Of a DNA stretch of 64,000 nt, positions 27,053 to 35,568 are shown piece by piece; position 1 is the first letter of the stretch, and the number at the start of each line of letters is the position of its first letter. The stretch is from assembly GCA_043101845.1 (NCBI GenBank), contig JBICHN010000011.1, forward strand, positions 1,550,001-1,614,000, read 5' to 3'. The notes beneath the pieces were generated by a model. That model worked only from the letters and a program-made list of their open reading frames with translations, made no database searches and was not told the DNA's origin. The position numbers and the translations under genes were made by a program. This DNA comes from JBICHN01 sp043101845 (GTDB lineage: Bacteria; Planctomycetota; Phycisphaerae; Phycisphaerales; UBA5793).

Positions 27053-28933
27053 TTACTCGAATCGATAGGCAAGTCGCTCGCCGACCCGGCAACTGTCGGG
27101 GAGATATGGCTGCATGAACACTTCGACCCCCTGGAGAAGGGCCGGAACATACTCAGTCAGCGTGACCTCGCCCTGACCGTTCGCCTGGACCGCATGAAAC
27201 CGGGGATCGTCGATATCGATCGTCACTCCCGGGCACCCCGGCGCGTTCGAGACGCCGTCCATTAGCCCCGCCGCCAGAACGACTACCCCGTGCGGCGGAG
27301 CGCCGACGACCCGGAATGCATTCCGAGCGCCCGCTCGACCCGGTGACGGTTTCACCACGCCGAACGAAACGCCCTGAAACTCACAGGCGCCGCAGTCGAG
27401 CATGGGCGCCGTGCCCCGGCCAGAGTCCGGCTTCCCTGGATCATCTCGCCAACGCGGCGCGCCAACGAGATCGAGTTCAACTTTTCGCGGAAGGGATGAG
27501 TTGTCGGCGGCGTCGATCGCCGGCGAGTTCGGCGACAGGCGATAGTCAAACTTCTCCGGATCGACGAATCGAGGGTCCTCGTCGATAACGCCGGTCCCCG
27601 CCGGAAGACCACCCTCGACGATGGAGTATGCCACCGTGAAATGCGACGGCGAGTTGATCTGGTCGGGCGCGTTCGCCCACAGAATGGATCCATCGATCTC
27701 GTGTGGATTCGCGGGACCCGAGTACACGCCTCCCCCGGCGATTCCGGCCGCGTTGTTCGCGATCGTCGAGTTCACGATAGTGGCGCTCGAAACGAAGTAG
27801 TCCTGATGGATCAGCACGGCCCCGCCGAACGAGACCGCGAGGTTCGCCGCGAGCTCGCATCCGGTGATCGCGACGGCGCCATCTTCGAGATACATCGCTC
27901 CGCCGTCGTTCGCAGTGTTCCGCACGAAGCGTGAGTGGGTGAGGGCAATCGGTCCGTCGGTCGAGGCGATGGCTCCCCCACGCGTGTCCGCCGTATTCCC
28001 CGAGAATTCACACCGATCGATGGAGGCGGTGACGAGACGGCTGTACGCCCGGAGCGCGCCGCCTTCGGAGGCATGGTTGCCGATGAAGATCGAGCGTGAG
28101 ATCTGCGCGCCTGCGTCGCCACCGACCCGCACGGCGCCGCCGGCTCCACTCGCAATATTCCCGAGGAACGCACATTCGTGAATGAGCGGGGCATACGCGC
28201 CGCCCACGAGATCGAGGGCGCCGCCGAGCCCCCAGCCGGCGAGGTCCGCGCGATTCTGGACGAAGGTACACGAGATGAGCCGCGGCTCGCTCATATACGA
28301 TCGAATCGCGGCGCCGGCTCGCGCTGCGTTCGACTCGAATTCGCAATCGAGAAAGGTCGGCTCGCTCCGGCCCGTGATAAAGACGGCGCCGCCGAAACCT
28401 CCGCCGCCGGAATTCGACGCCACATTGTCGACGAACTCACATCCGACAAAGACCCCGAATCCGGAGTCGATATAGACCGCGCCGCCGCATTCCGCGCTCG
28501 AGTCGACGAATCGACAGTTGAGGACGCTCGGGCTCGCGCCAAGCAACCGCATGGCGCCCCCGAACCCTTCGGAGCAAGCGCCTGACCTTCGATCTCGGCC
28601 GGTGAGAGTGAATCCTTCGATGACCGTCGTCAGATCCTCTCGGCGAGTCATGTGCACGGCGCTTGCGCCGAGAAGCGTCGAATCAATGGCAGCGCGGGCG
28701 GCGCCGTTCTCACTTCGGAGATGCACCGCCTTTCCGAGAAGGTCGATCGATTCGTAGTAGACGCCGTCCGCCACGACGATCTCATCATTCGAAATCGCCG
28801 CGGCGTCGATCGCCGCCTGGATCGTCGGATAGTCAGACGGGACCCGCAGGGTATCGGCGTTCGCGCCGGCTGTGGTGACCATCGCGGCCGCCAGGGCCGC
28901 TTGAACGGTCACACGATGACGAGAGGACTTCAT
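27053..28933 (-). CDS. Secreted right-handed beta-helix protein with C-terminal sorting-like domain
   Basis: 626 residues. Signal peptide (AALAAAMVTTAGANA), then VPSDYPTIQAAIDAA, the usual opening of right-handed parallel beta-helix proteins. The body has many GGAV/GGAI turns (GGAVYIDSG, GGAVFITG, GGALDLVGG, GGAIASTDG) as in polymorphic outer-membrane and Pmp-type repeats. After a NSPAIDAADN cap, about 100 C-terminal residues (from KPSPGRAGARN) form a separate domain with VTIDIDDPRF, an NGQGEV segment and a Cys pair. It is a diverged version of the domain that ends the three secreted enzymes at 29950, 31639 and 35569. Likely a cell-surface or extracellular adhesin-like protein. Confidence 0.85.
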   Translation of the reverse strand: MKSSRHRVTVQAALAAAMVTTAGANADTLRVPSDYPTIQAAIDAAAISNDEIVVADGVYYESIDLLGKAVHLRSENGAARAAIDSTLLGASAVHMTRREDLTTVIEGFTLTGRDRRSGACSEGFGGAMRLLGASPSVLNCRFVDSSAECGGAVYIDSGFGVFVGCEFVDNVASNSGGGGFGGAVFITGRSEPTFLDCEFESNAARAGAAIRSYMSEPRLISCTFVQNRADLAGWGLGGALDLVGGAYAPLIHECAFLGNIASGAGGAVRVGGDAGAQISRSIFIGNHASEGGALRAYSRLVTASIDRCEFSGNTADTRGGAIASTDGPIALTHSRFVRNTANDGGAMYLEDGAVAITGCELAANLAVSFGGAVLIHQDYFVSSATIVNSTIANNAAGIAGGGVYSGPANPHEIDGSILWANAPDQINSPSHFTVAYSIVEGGLPAGTGVIDEDPRFVDPEKFDYRLSPNSPAIDAADNSSLPRKVELDLVGAPRWRDDPGKPDSGRGTAPMLDCGACEFQGVSFGVVKPSPGRAGARNAFRVVGAPPHGVVVLAAGLMDGVSNAPGCPGVTIDIDDPRFHAVQANGQGEVTLTEYVPALLQGVEVFMQPYLPDSCRVGERLAYRFE

Positions 28934-29095
28934 CTATTAATTCGATATGCGGAGAATCGGGAGGTGTTGCTGAGAATCGGCTCGCACCCCCAATTTCGGT
29001 TCAAATGCTCATTCGGGACGCCGGGGGGTTTACGGGGTCGGATGGCTGAGTCGCGCAGGTTGTCCAATCGGAGGGCCCGGCTACGATGGCTGCCT

Positions 29096-29668
29096 ATGGC
29101 ACGATTTACCGCATTCCTGGCGACCGGGGTCTTCGTGGGCTTCATCGGATCCCTCTTCCAGATCCCGAACTTCATTCCCATCATGCTGCTCGTCTTCTGG
29201 GTCGGCATGGGCGCGGGTCTCCGCATCTGGTGGGGACTTGCCGGCGTCTTCGTCCTGCCGTTCGCGATTGCGGCGCCGATGTGCCTTCTACCCGGGCCGA
29301 CCGCCTCGGGACGCCTCGAGCCGCCGAACGATTCTCGATTCCTCGAGTTCTATCGCGTCACCGGGGCGGATGAGATCTATGCCGAACTCTGGGACGAGTA
29401 TGAGTCGGTCGTCAAGCCGGAGTACGAAGAAGCGTACGAAGCCGGCCTCGCTCGCAAGTCCAAGCGTCCGGCGAGTCCCGACTATTGGGACGCGAATCGT
29501 CTCGCCATCGAGCAGCGGGTCGCCGCCGACGAAGCGGAGGACGCCTACCGCGTCTGGCCGCTTCCACGGGCGTTTTTGCTCGGCATCGTTGTGGTCGGAC
29601 TCTCATTCGTCACGAATACCATGACCACGAAGCCGTTCCGCGATCCGGGGCCGTTAGGGGCCGAATAA
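29096..29668 (+). CDS. Small integral membrane protein
   Basis: 190 residues. Two or three hydrophobic segments near the N-terminus (FLATGVFVGFIGSLFQ, FIPIMLLVFWVGMG, GVFVLPFAIAAPMCLL), an acidic, Tyr-rich soluble middle and a last membrane segment (FLLGIVVVGLSFV). No family recognised. I chose the ATG at 29096; an in-frame ATG at 29042 would add 18 basic residues. A strong terminator follows the stop. Confidence 0.6.
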   Translation: MARFTAFLATGVFVGFIGSLFQIPNFIPIMLLVFWVGMGAGLRIWWGLAGVFVLPFAIAAPMCLLPGPTASGRLEPPNDSRFLEFYRVTGADEIYAELWDEYESVVKPEYEEAYEAGLARKSKRPASPDYWDANRLAIEQRVAADEAEDAYRVWPLPRAFLLGIVVVGLSFVTNTMTTKPFRDPGPLGAE

Positions 29669-29695
29669 GCGCGTTTCGTCCCTCGAAAACCCGCT

Positions 29696-29731
29696 GAGCC
29701 GGCGTTGAAAGACGCCGGCTCGCTTCTTTTT
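29696..29731 (+). terminator. Rho-independent terminator
   Basis: A 10-bp GC-rich stem with a 6-base loop (29696-29705 with 29712-29721) is followed by CTTCTTTTT, 27 bases after the preceding stop codon. Confidence 0.85.
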
Positions 29732-29949
29732 GCAACCGTCCCTGTTCGCTTCGGGATATGTTCAGAGGAGAAGCGGCCGGAATAGCGGTCCGAGGCTCCG
29801 GGTTGACCAGAGGATGTGAATGGCCCGCATGGCGCCCGGAATGGGGTGAATCGAGGCGGCGCCGGACGCGGTTCGCGTGCGGACGACTATGCGGTCGAAG
29901 CCGTCTGGCGGCGTTCGACCTCAACTCCGAGATGAGAAGGATAACCGAA

Positions 29950-31422
29950 ATGATTCGACGACGATTCCTGCGTCGCGCGGCTCTGACTACCGGATTTCTC
30001 GTGTCCGCCGGACTCACGGGAGCAGCGGTCGACGCCCAGGAACTCACCACGATTCCGGTGGCCCAGGGCTTGTCTTCGCCATTGTTCGCGACCGGCGCCC
30101 CGAACGATTCCGACCGACTCTTCATCCTCGAGCAGAGTACAGCGCGAATTCGTATCGTCGAGGATGGCTCACTGCTCACGACACCGTTCCTGGACATCGG
30201 CGCGCGAGCGAGTGGCGGAGGTGAACGCGGTCTCCTCGGTCTCGCGTTCCACCCGGAGTACGAGTCAAACGGCGAATTCTTCCTGAACTACACGAACAAC
30301 TCCGGCGACACCGTCGTCTCGCGATTCAATGTCACCGGCGATCCCAATGTCGCCGACCCGAACAGCGAATTCATCCTTATGACGATCGACCAGCCGTTCA
30401 GTAATCACAACGGCGGCATGATCGCGTTCGGACCGGACGGGTACCTCTACATTGCGACGGGCGATGGCGGGAGCGCCGGTGATCCGGGCAACCGCGCGCA
30501 GGATGGCAGTTCACTGCTCGGCAAGATGCTCCGCATTGATGTCGACGGCGGTTCGCCCTACGGCATTCCTGCGGACAATCCGTTTGTAAACGACCCGAAC
30601 TTCCTCGACGAGATCTGGTCGTACGGGCTGCGCAATCCCTGGCGATGGAGCTTCGACCGCGGCACGGGCGACATGTACATCGGCGATGTCGGGCAGTTCC
30701 TCTGGGAAGAGATCGACTTCCAGCCCGCGAACAGCGCTGGCGGCGAGAACTACGGGTGGCGGTTGAAGGAAGGAAACCACTGCTTCAATCCCCCGACGAA
30801 CTGTGATCCCGGCGGCCTGACCGACCCTATCTACGAGTATTCGCACGGAAGCGGCCGCTGTTCGGTGACAGGCGGCTATGTCTATCGCGGCTCATCGATT
30901 CCGCTTCTGCAGGGGACTTACTTCTTCGCGGACTATTGCGCGGCGAACATATGGTCCTTCCGGTACGAGAACGGAAATGTCAACGAGTTCACGGATCGCA
31001 CGAGCGAACTCGATCCGGACGGTTCGCTCTCGATACGGAGCATCACTTCATTCGGCGAGGATACGGACGGCGAACTCTACATCGTCGACGGTGGCGGCGA
31101 GGTCTTCAAGGTCGTCACGCGAATGCGACTGAGCTCGAGTGATTTCGTGCCCGGTCAGAATGTCACTCTTACCGTCGGCGGAGCGACCGCGGGAGAACGT
31201 GTGTACTTCGGGTACAGTCTTTCCGGCACGGGCGAGACCCCGGTTCCGCCGCTCGGAGTCAGCGTGGCGCTCGACGACCCGGCGCTCATCGGCTCCGATG
31301 TGGCGAACAACTCGGGCGTCGCGTCGATCACGCAGTTCGTGCCTCCGCAGGCGGGCGGGCGTGACATCTGGATTCAGGCGGCGGAAGCTGGAAACACCTC
31401 GAATGTGCTGAAGGTCCAGTAA
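29950..31422 (+). CDS. PQQ-type sugar dehydrogenase (glucose/sorbosone family) with Tat-like signal and C-terminal domain
   Basis: 490 residues. The N-terminus RRRFLRRAALTTGFLVSAG has a twin-arginine motif and hydrophobic stretch, so Tat export of a folded protein is likely. The body is a six-bladed propeller of the soluble glucose dehydrogenase/sorbosone dehydrogenase family: GLSSPLFATGAP, GERGLLGLAFHPEY, NHNGGMIAFGPDGYLY, LGKMLRIDVDGG, IWSYGLRNPWRWSFD and GENYGWRLKEGNHC. The last 95 residues are the secreted-protein tail shared with the two proteases (GERVYFGYSLSGTGETPVPP ... DIWIQAAEAGNTSN, given in parts). AAGGA lies eight bases before the ATG at 29950. An ACGT site is at 31197, in the tail. 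Confidence 0.86.
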   Translation: MIRRRFLRRAALTTGFLVSAGLTGAAVDAQELTTIPVAQGLSSPLFATGAPNDSDRLFILEQSTARIRIVEDGSLLTTPFLDIGARASGGGERGLLGLAFHPEYESNGEFFLNYTNNSGDTVVSRFNVTGDPNVADPNSEFILMTIDQPFSNHNGGMIAFGPDGYLYIATGDGGSAGDPGNRAQDGSSLLGKMLRIDVDGGSPYGIPADNPFVNDPNFLDEIWSYGLRNPWRWSFDRGTGDMYIGDVGQFLWEEIDFQPANSAGGENYGWRLKEGNHCFNPPTNCDPGGLTDPIYEYSHGSGRCSVTGGYVYRGSSIPLLQGTYFFADYCAANIWSFRYENGNVNEFTDRTSELDPDGSLSIRSITSFGEDTDGELYIVDGGGEVFKVVTRMRLSSSDFVPGQNVTLTVGGATAGERVYFGYSLSGTGETPVPPLGVSVALDDPALIGSDVANNSGVASITQFVPPQAGGRDIWIQAAEAGNTSNVLKVQ

Positions 31423-31465
31423 CCGCGTATCCACCCGCTCGAATGCAATCGATCTGTCTCTCTCT

Positions 31466-31497
31466 GAGCTCGAGGCGCCGCCTCGGGCTCTTTTCTT
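31466..31497 (+). terminator. Rho-independent terminator after the sugar dehydrogenase
   Basis: A near-perfect 12-bp stem (31466-31477 with 31479-31490 in outline, one G-T pair and a tight loop) followed by TTTTCTT. Confidence 0.75.
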
Positions 31498-31638
31498 GTC
31501 AATGGTCAATGGCGGGATTCGACCACTCGCGGGAATGGAACCCCGGCGCCGAGGGTTGTCTGGTACCATCGCCTCCGGTGGTAACTTCAATCTGTCTCCT
31601 CTCAATTTCCGCGCACATTGGGTCAGGAAAGGAAAGTG

Positions 31639-33105
31639 ATGAATTCAGGAGCCCGACAAGGTCATCGGTCTCGATTGGCGCTCGCATGCGCCGGTGTTCT
31701 CGCCCCGCTCGTCGTCGCCTCGCACGCGAGCGCGCAGGATCTCGATAACGCGCCGATTCCGAGCCACCCGGTCCGCATGTTCATCGACTCCGGGACGCAC
31801 CGCGCCTCGGGCGGTGAACTTCAGCCCGTGTGGTCCACGATCGTTCAGGAGCCCGGCGCCGAGTGGCTGCGTCTGAACTTCGCCATCGCGGATCTCGCGT
31901 TTGATCGCCGAACCGGGCAGGGTTCGCTTCTGCGTGTGACTTCACTCGAAGATGGCGCGACGCAGACGCTCGACGCGCGAACGGTTCGACAATGGCGAAA
32001 CACGAGCGCCTATTTCAACGGCGACGCGGTCTCGGTCGAACTACTGACCGGCCCGGCGTCCGGGGCTAGTCGGGTAGTCATCGACGAGGTCACCGCCGGT
32101 GATCCGCCGGTAAACGCCGATTCGATCTGCGGCGACACCGATGATCGACTTCCGTCGGACGATGCCCGCGCCGCGCGGGCACTACCCTCGGGTTGCACCG
32201 CATGGATCATCGACGATCCCGCGCACTGCTTCCTCTCGGCCGGGCATTGTGTCACGCTGGGTGGCATCTCCGTGGTCGAGTTCAATGTGCCCATGTCGGC
32301 GAGCAACGGCGCCATTCGTCACCCACCGCCCGAGGATCAGTACTCCGTCGATCTCACTTCGATGCAGGATCGCTGGACCACGATCGGAGACGACTGGGCA
32401 TACTTCGGAACCTATGAGAATTCCGAGACCGGGCTCTATGCGTGGCAGGTCCAGCAGGACTGGTTCACGCTCGCCGACCCGCCGGCGGTCAGTGGTCAGG
32501 ACATTCGCATTACGGGCTACGGCACGACGAGCTTCCCCATCGATCCGCAGTGGAATCAGATCCAGAAGACCCATGCGGGCCCGTACCACGCGCGTCTCGG
32601 GACGCGGCTCGAATACCGCGCCGATACGACCGGTGGAAACTCCGGATCCCCGGTCATCAACGACGATACCGGCGAAGCGATCGGTGTACATACGAACGCC
32701 GGTTGTACTCGAAGCGGTGGCGCGAACAGCGGAACCGGATTGAATAACACCGGTGTGCAGGCGGCGCTCGACAATCCGAGAAGCGTGTGCGCCCAGATGG
32801 TTCTGGAAGTCGACGCGCTCTTCGCCGGTCTTTCGGCGACGATGCGCACGCCGAACGGCACGCCGGGCGAGACCGTGTATTTCATCTACAGCCTGACGGG
32901 TGAAGGCTCGACCTTTGTTCCCTCGCTCAATGTCACGCTTGATCTCGACCGGCCGCGTCTCGGCGGCTCGGCGGTCGCCGACGCGAGCGGCCTCGCCGAA
33001 TTGACCTCGGATCCGCTGCCCTCCGGATCGGCGCTCACGGTGGTCTGGATTCAGGCGGCCGAGTTCGGTCGCGTTTCGAATGTGGTGCTTTCGCAGATCA
33101 ACTGA
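31639..33105 (+). CDS. Secreted trypsin-like serine protease with C-terminal domain
   Basis: 488 residues with a signal peptide ending near SHASAQD. The catalytic His is in FLSAGHCVTL, the Asp probably in IGDDWAYFG, and the Ser in TTGGNSGSPVINDD, the order of the chymotrypsin (S1) fold. A disulfide-type Cys flanks (SGCTAWIIDDPAHC). After NPRSVC a linker leads to the shared tail: PGETVYFIYSLTGEGSTFVP, LNVTLDLDRPRLGGSA and VVWIQAAEF. The tail is nearly identical in its core to that of the subtilisin at 35569. The ATG at 31639 has GGAAAGG upstream. Confidence 0.88.
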   Translation: MNSGARQGHRSRLALACAGVLAPLVVASHASAQDLDNAPIPSHPVRMFIDSGTHRASGGELQPVWSTIVQEPGAEWLRLNFAIADLAFDRRTGQGSLLRVTSLEDGATQTLDARTVRQWRNTSAYFNGDAVSVELLTGPASGASRVVIDEVTAGDPPVNADSICGDTDDRLPSDDARAARALPSGCTAWIIDDPAHCFLSAGHCVTLGGISVVEFNVPMSASNGAIRHPPPEDQYSVDLTSMQDRWTTIGDDWAYFGTYENSETGLYAWQVQQDWFTLADPPAVSGQDIRITGYGTTSFPIDPQWNQIQKTHAGPYHARLGTRLEYRADTTGGNSGSPVINDDTGEAIGVHTNAGCTRSGGANSGTGLNNTGVQAALDNPRSVCAQMVLEVDALFAGLSATMRTPNGTPGETVYFIYSLTGEGSTFVPSLNVTLDLDRPRLGGSAVADASGLAELTSDPLPSGSALTVVWIQAAEFGRVSNVVLSQIN

Positions 33106-33132
33106 TCGGTATTCGCGAAGGCGTGCGAATCA

Positions 33133-33174
33133 CGCGGCGTCTCCGTCCAAAGACGGGACGCCGCGTTCATTTTT
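33133..33174 (+). terminator. Rho-independent terminator after the trypsin-like protease
   Basis: A 14-bp stem with a single bulged T (33133-33147 with 33152-33165), loop of four, followed by TTCATTTTT. The right side overlaps the stop of the convergent thpR gene. Confidence 0.8.
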
Positions 33175-33745
33175 CGCAGAATGGCGCGCGATGCACGACC
33201 TCGTGCCGCGCGCCTTTGGGATGAAGTGTGCTCTTGACCAGGGTGACGGTTTCGACGCGAAACGGCGCCGATTCGACGCCATCCACAGGCGCGTCGAGCG
33301 ATGTCGGCGTCGCGTCCCGGTGAAACCGGCAGAGGGTAAGGTGAGGGCGGAATCGCTCACTCGGCCGCCGTCGCGCGTGCCGGGCGAATCGCCGCACAAG
33401 CCGATCGCGGCATTCTCGCAGCGCGGCCGGAAGATCCGTTTCGATCGCCACGAGTCTCGGGAGCGCTCCGTCGTCTGGAAGCGTGAGCATTCGCTCCGGT
33501 CGCAATTCGAACGGGCGCACGCCGGCGACCGAGCGTTCAACGCTCTCCACCGCCTCATCAAGCCGGCGCGGCGGGAAACTCCCGACGAAGAGGACGGTGA
33601 GATGGATGTGTTCAGGGCTGATGAGGCGGTGGTCGGCGAGGTCAAACCGCGCGAGGGCGCCGAGCCATGCCTCCGCCAGTTCACGGGGCGGATAGATTGC
33701 GATGAAAAGGCGAAGCTGCGACTGGTCGCGCGATCGTCGTGGCAT
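33167..33745 (-). CDS. thpR: RNA 2',3'-cyclic phosphodiesterase (2'-5' RNA ligase family)
   Basis: 192 residues of the 2H phosphoesterase superfamily. The two catalytic HxT motifs are EHIHLTVLFVG and FRPHLTLCRF, spaced as in ThpR/LigT. The opening LRLFIAIYPP is typical. Converges on the protease gene and is divergent from the rarD gene with 75 bases between. The physiological substrate in bacteria is not established. Confidence 0.92.
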   Translation of the reverse strand: MPRRSRDQSQLRLFIAIYPPRELAEAWLGALARFDLADHRLISPEHIHLTVLFVGSFPPRRLDEAVESVERSVAGVRPFELRPERMLTLPDDGALPRLVAIETDLPAALRECRDRLVRRFARHARRRPSERFRPHLTLCRFHRDATPTSLDAPVDGVESAPFRVETVTLVKSTLHPKGARHEVVHRAPFCEK

Positions 33746-33820
33746 GGCTCACGATCATAGTGGACCGGCGAGCCGACCTCGTGAATACGATCCGGGCCCC
33801 CGAAGGACGGCGCCTCGGCA

Positions 33821-34777
33821 ATGAATGACCAGGTTCATCTCGATCTCGCCCGATCGGCGCGCGAGACGCGCGTCGGTGTGTTCTACGGGATTGCGGCGTA
33901 CGGATTCTGGGGATTCGTCGCGATCTACTTCAAAGCGGTCGATCATGTGCCACCGCTCGAACTCCTGGCGCATCGCATCGTGTGGTCGACGATCCTGCTC
34001 TCTCTCCTCGTCATCATTCGTGGCCGCTGGAACGAGACGGTCGCCGTCTTTCGATCACGCCGCCTCATGAGCGTGTTGCTCGTGACGACGATTCTGGTCG
34101 GCTTCAACTGGCTTCTCTTCATTTACTCCGTCGCGTCCGGTCAGATTCTGCAGGCGAGTCTCGGGTACTACATCAATCCGCTCATCAATGTCCTGCTCGG
34201 ATTCGTGGTGCTCCGCGAGCGATTGAACAGGTGGCAGTGGGTGAGCGTGGGGCTGGCGGCGTCGGGCGTTCTCGTCATGACGATGGCGGTCGGGTCGGCG
34301 CCGTGGCTGGCGCTGATGCTCGCGTGCTCGTTCGGACTGTACGGACTATTTCGCAAGATCGCACCGGTCCCGGCGCTCGTCGGATTGACCTTCGAAACCT
34401 GGCTGCTCGTACCGCTCTCGGTCGTCTATCTCTTAGCGCTCGAGGTGAGCGGCGAGGGAGCATTGTTCTCGGGGGGCATCGAGCAGGATCTGCTTCTCGC
34501 GCTCGCGGGAGTCGTCACGGCGACGCCGCTGCTCTGGTTCACCAACGCCGCGCGTCGGCTTCCGCTGACGACGCTCGGGTTCCTGCAGTACATCGCGCCC
34601 ACGGGTCAATTTCTCCTCGCCGTGCTCGTGTACGACGAGCCGTTCGGACCCGCTCGACTCCTGGCGTTCGGACTGATCTGGGCCGGTCTTCTACTCTTCT
34701 CGCTCGACGCCGCAGCGCGAAGCCGGCGGGCGAGAATCGCCCGCCTTGCCCGGAGACCCCCGGTTACTTTTCCCTAA
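33821..34777 (+). CDS. rarD: RarD-family EamA transporter
   Basis: 318 residues with about ten membrane segments in two EamA halves. The opening FYGIAAYGFWGFVAIYFKAV and LELLAHRIVWSTILL are characteristic of RarD (chloramphenicol-sensitivity protein group); FTNAARRLPLTTLGFLQYIAPT is the matching C-terminal half. A metabolite exporter of the inner membrane; the substrate is unknown. ATG at 33821, alternative ATG at 33825 is out of frame. Confidence 0.92.
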   Translation: MNDQVHLDLARSARETRVGVFYGIAAYGFWGFVAIYFKAVDHVPPLELLAHRIVWSTILLSLLVIIRGRWNETVAVFRSRRLMSVLLVTTILVGFNWLLFIYSVASGQILQASLGYYINPLINVLLGFVVLRERLNRWQWVSVGLAASGVLVMTMAVGSAPWLALMLACSFGLYGLFRKIAPVPALVGLTFETWLLVPLSVVYLLALEVSGEGALFSGGIEQDLLLALAGVVTATPLLWFTNAARRLPLTTLGFLQYIAPTGQFLLAVLVYDEPFGPARLLAFGLIWAGLLLFSLDAAARSRRARIARLARRPPVTFP

Positions 34778-34857
34778 CAAAATTCCAATTTGGGCGAGCT
34801 TTTCGTTCCGGCCGCCCGGCTCATCGGGTATATTGGCTTCGTCATCCGAAGGGGGTC

Positions 34858-35013
34858 ATGTTGTCATTGGTGGTCAATGGAACGCCGCTCGGCGGACCAC
34901 GAAAGACGAGGACGGAGCCGAACCCGCGCGGACATGGTTGGAGTCGATTCCGGTCGGGAATCGCCCGTGAGACCTGGGGGTGTGCGCGTGGGATCGTCGA
35001 AGTCCCAACATGA
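34858..35013 (+). CDS. Possible small leader protein (51 residues)
   Basis: Short open frame starting MLSLVVNGTPLGGPRK, basic, without known family. It has GAAGGGGG just before the ATG, and a good -10 box TATATT at 34829-34834 fits a promoter here. It ends 15 bases before the next start, so it could be a leader peptide of the 35029 gene. Coding is not proven; the stretch could equally be its untranslated leader. Confidence 0.3.
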   Translation: MLSLVVNGTPLGGPRKTRTEPNPRGHGWSRFRSGIARETWGCARGIVEVPT

Positions 35014-35028
35014 CGGAGACGGTCCAAA

Positions 35029-35484
35029 ATGCGCAGAGTGAGAGAGGCCCTCGGCTATGCGTCGGAATGGTTAGACGAAGCCCGACGAATCCTTCCCCAT
35101 GATCCGCCCTGCACACTGCTGGGGCTGGTCGGGGACATCGAAGGACGGCTCGATGTCGCGATGCGAGCCATCGGCGACTGCGAGACCGTTGAAACCGAAA
35201 CCACAACCCAGGAGCCCGGACCGTCGACCTTGTTCGAGATGGACGCCTGCCTCGGCCAGGCATGCGAACTCGTCGGATGGGCCTGGCGAGAGTCGCGCCG
35301 GGCCCAACCTCGGATCGCCGAGCTCGTCGGGGCTCTTCAGACCGTGCGGTTCGAGTTGCTCCCGCACTTCAAGACCCTCGCGGTGGCCGAAGACGAGCCG
35401 GTTCCGCGTCGCTCGAAGCGACGATCTCGTTCGGTGTTCTTCGATCGACTTCAATCTCGGTCGAGCGACTGGCCCGAACTCTGA
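35029..35484 (+). CDS. Small helical hypothetical protein
   Basis: 151 residues, no family recognised. Predicted mostly helical (LGYASEWLDEARRIL, LGLVGDIEGRLDVAMRAIGD, ELVGALQTVRFELLPHF), soluble, with a basic C-terminal tail (PRRSKRRSRS). The pattern of small helices with conserved Trp and Cys suggests a four-helix bundle. Coding is supported by GC-rich third positions and a terminator right after the stop. Confidence 0.6.
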   Translation: MRRVREALGYASEWLDEARRILPHDPPCTLLGLVGDIEGRLDVAMRAIGDCETVETETTTQEPGPSTLFEMDACLGQACELVGWAWRESRRAQPRIAELVGALQTVRFELLPHFKTLAVAEDEPVPRRSKRRSRSVFFDRLQSRSSDWPEL

Positions 35485-35507
35485 GTCGCCCGCGGCTGAA
35501 AAGAAAA

Positions 35508-35537
35508 CGCCGCCCGGAAGAGCACTCCCGGGCGGCG
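35508..35537. terminator. Bidirectional terminator
   Basis: A 10-bp perfect GC stem (35508-35517 with 35528-35537), loop of ten, between convergent genes. Leftward transcription then meets GTTTTCTTTTC, so it terminates the subtilisin gene best. Confidence 0.85.
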
Positions 35538-35568
35538 ATTCGTTTGACTCGACCCGCCATGAATGGCG

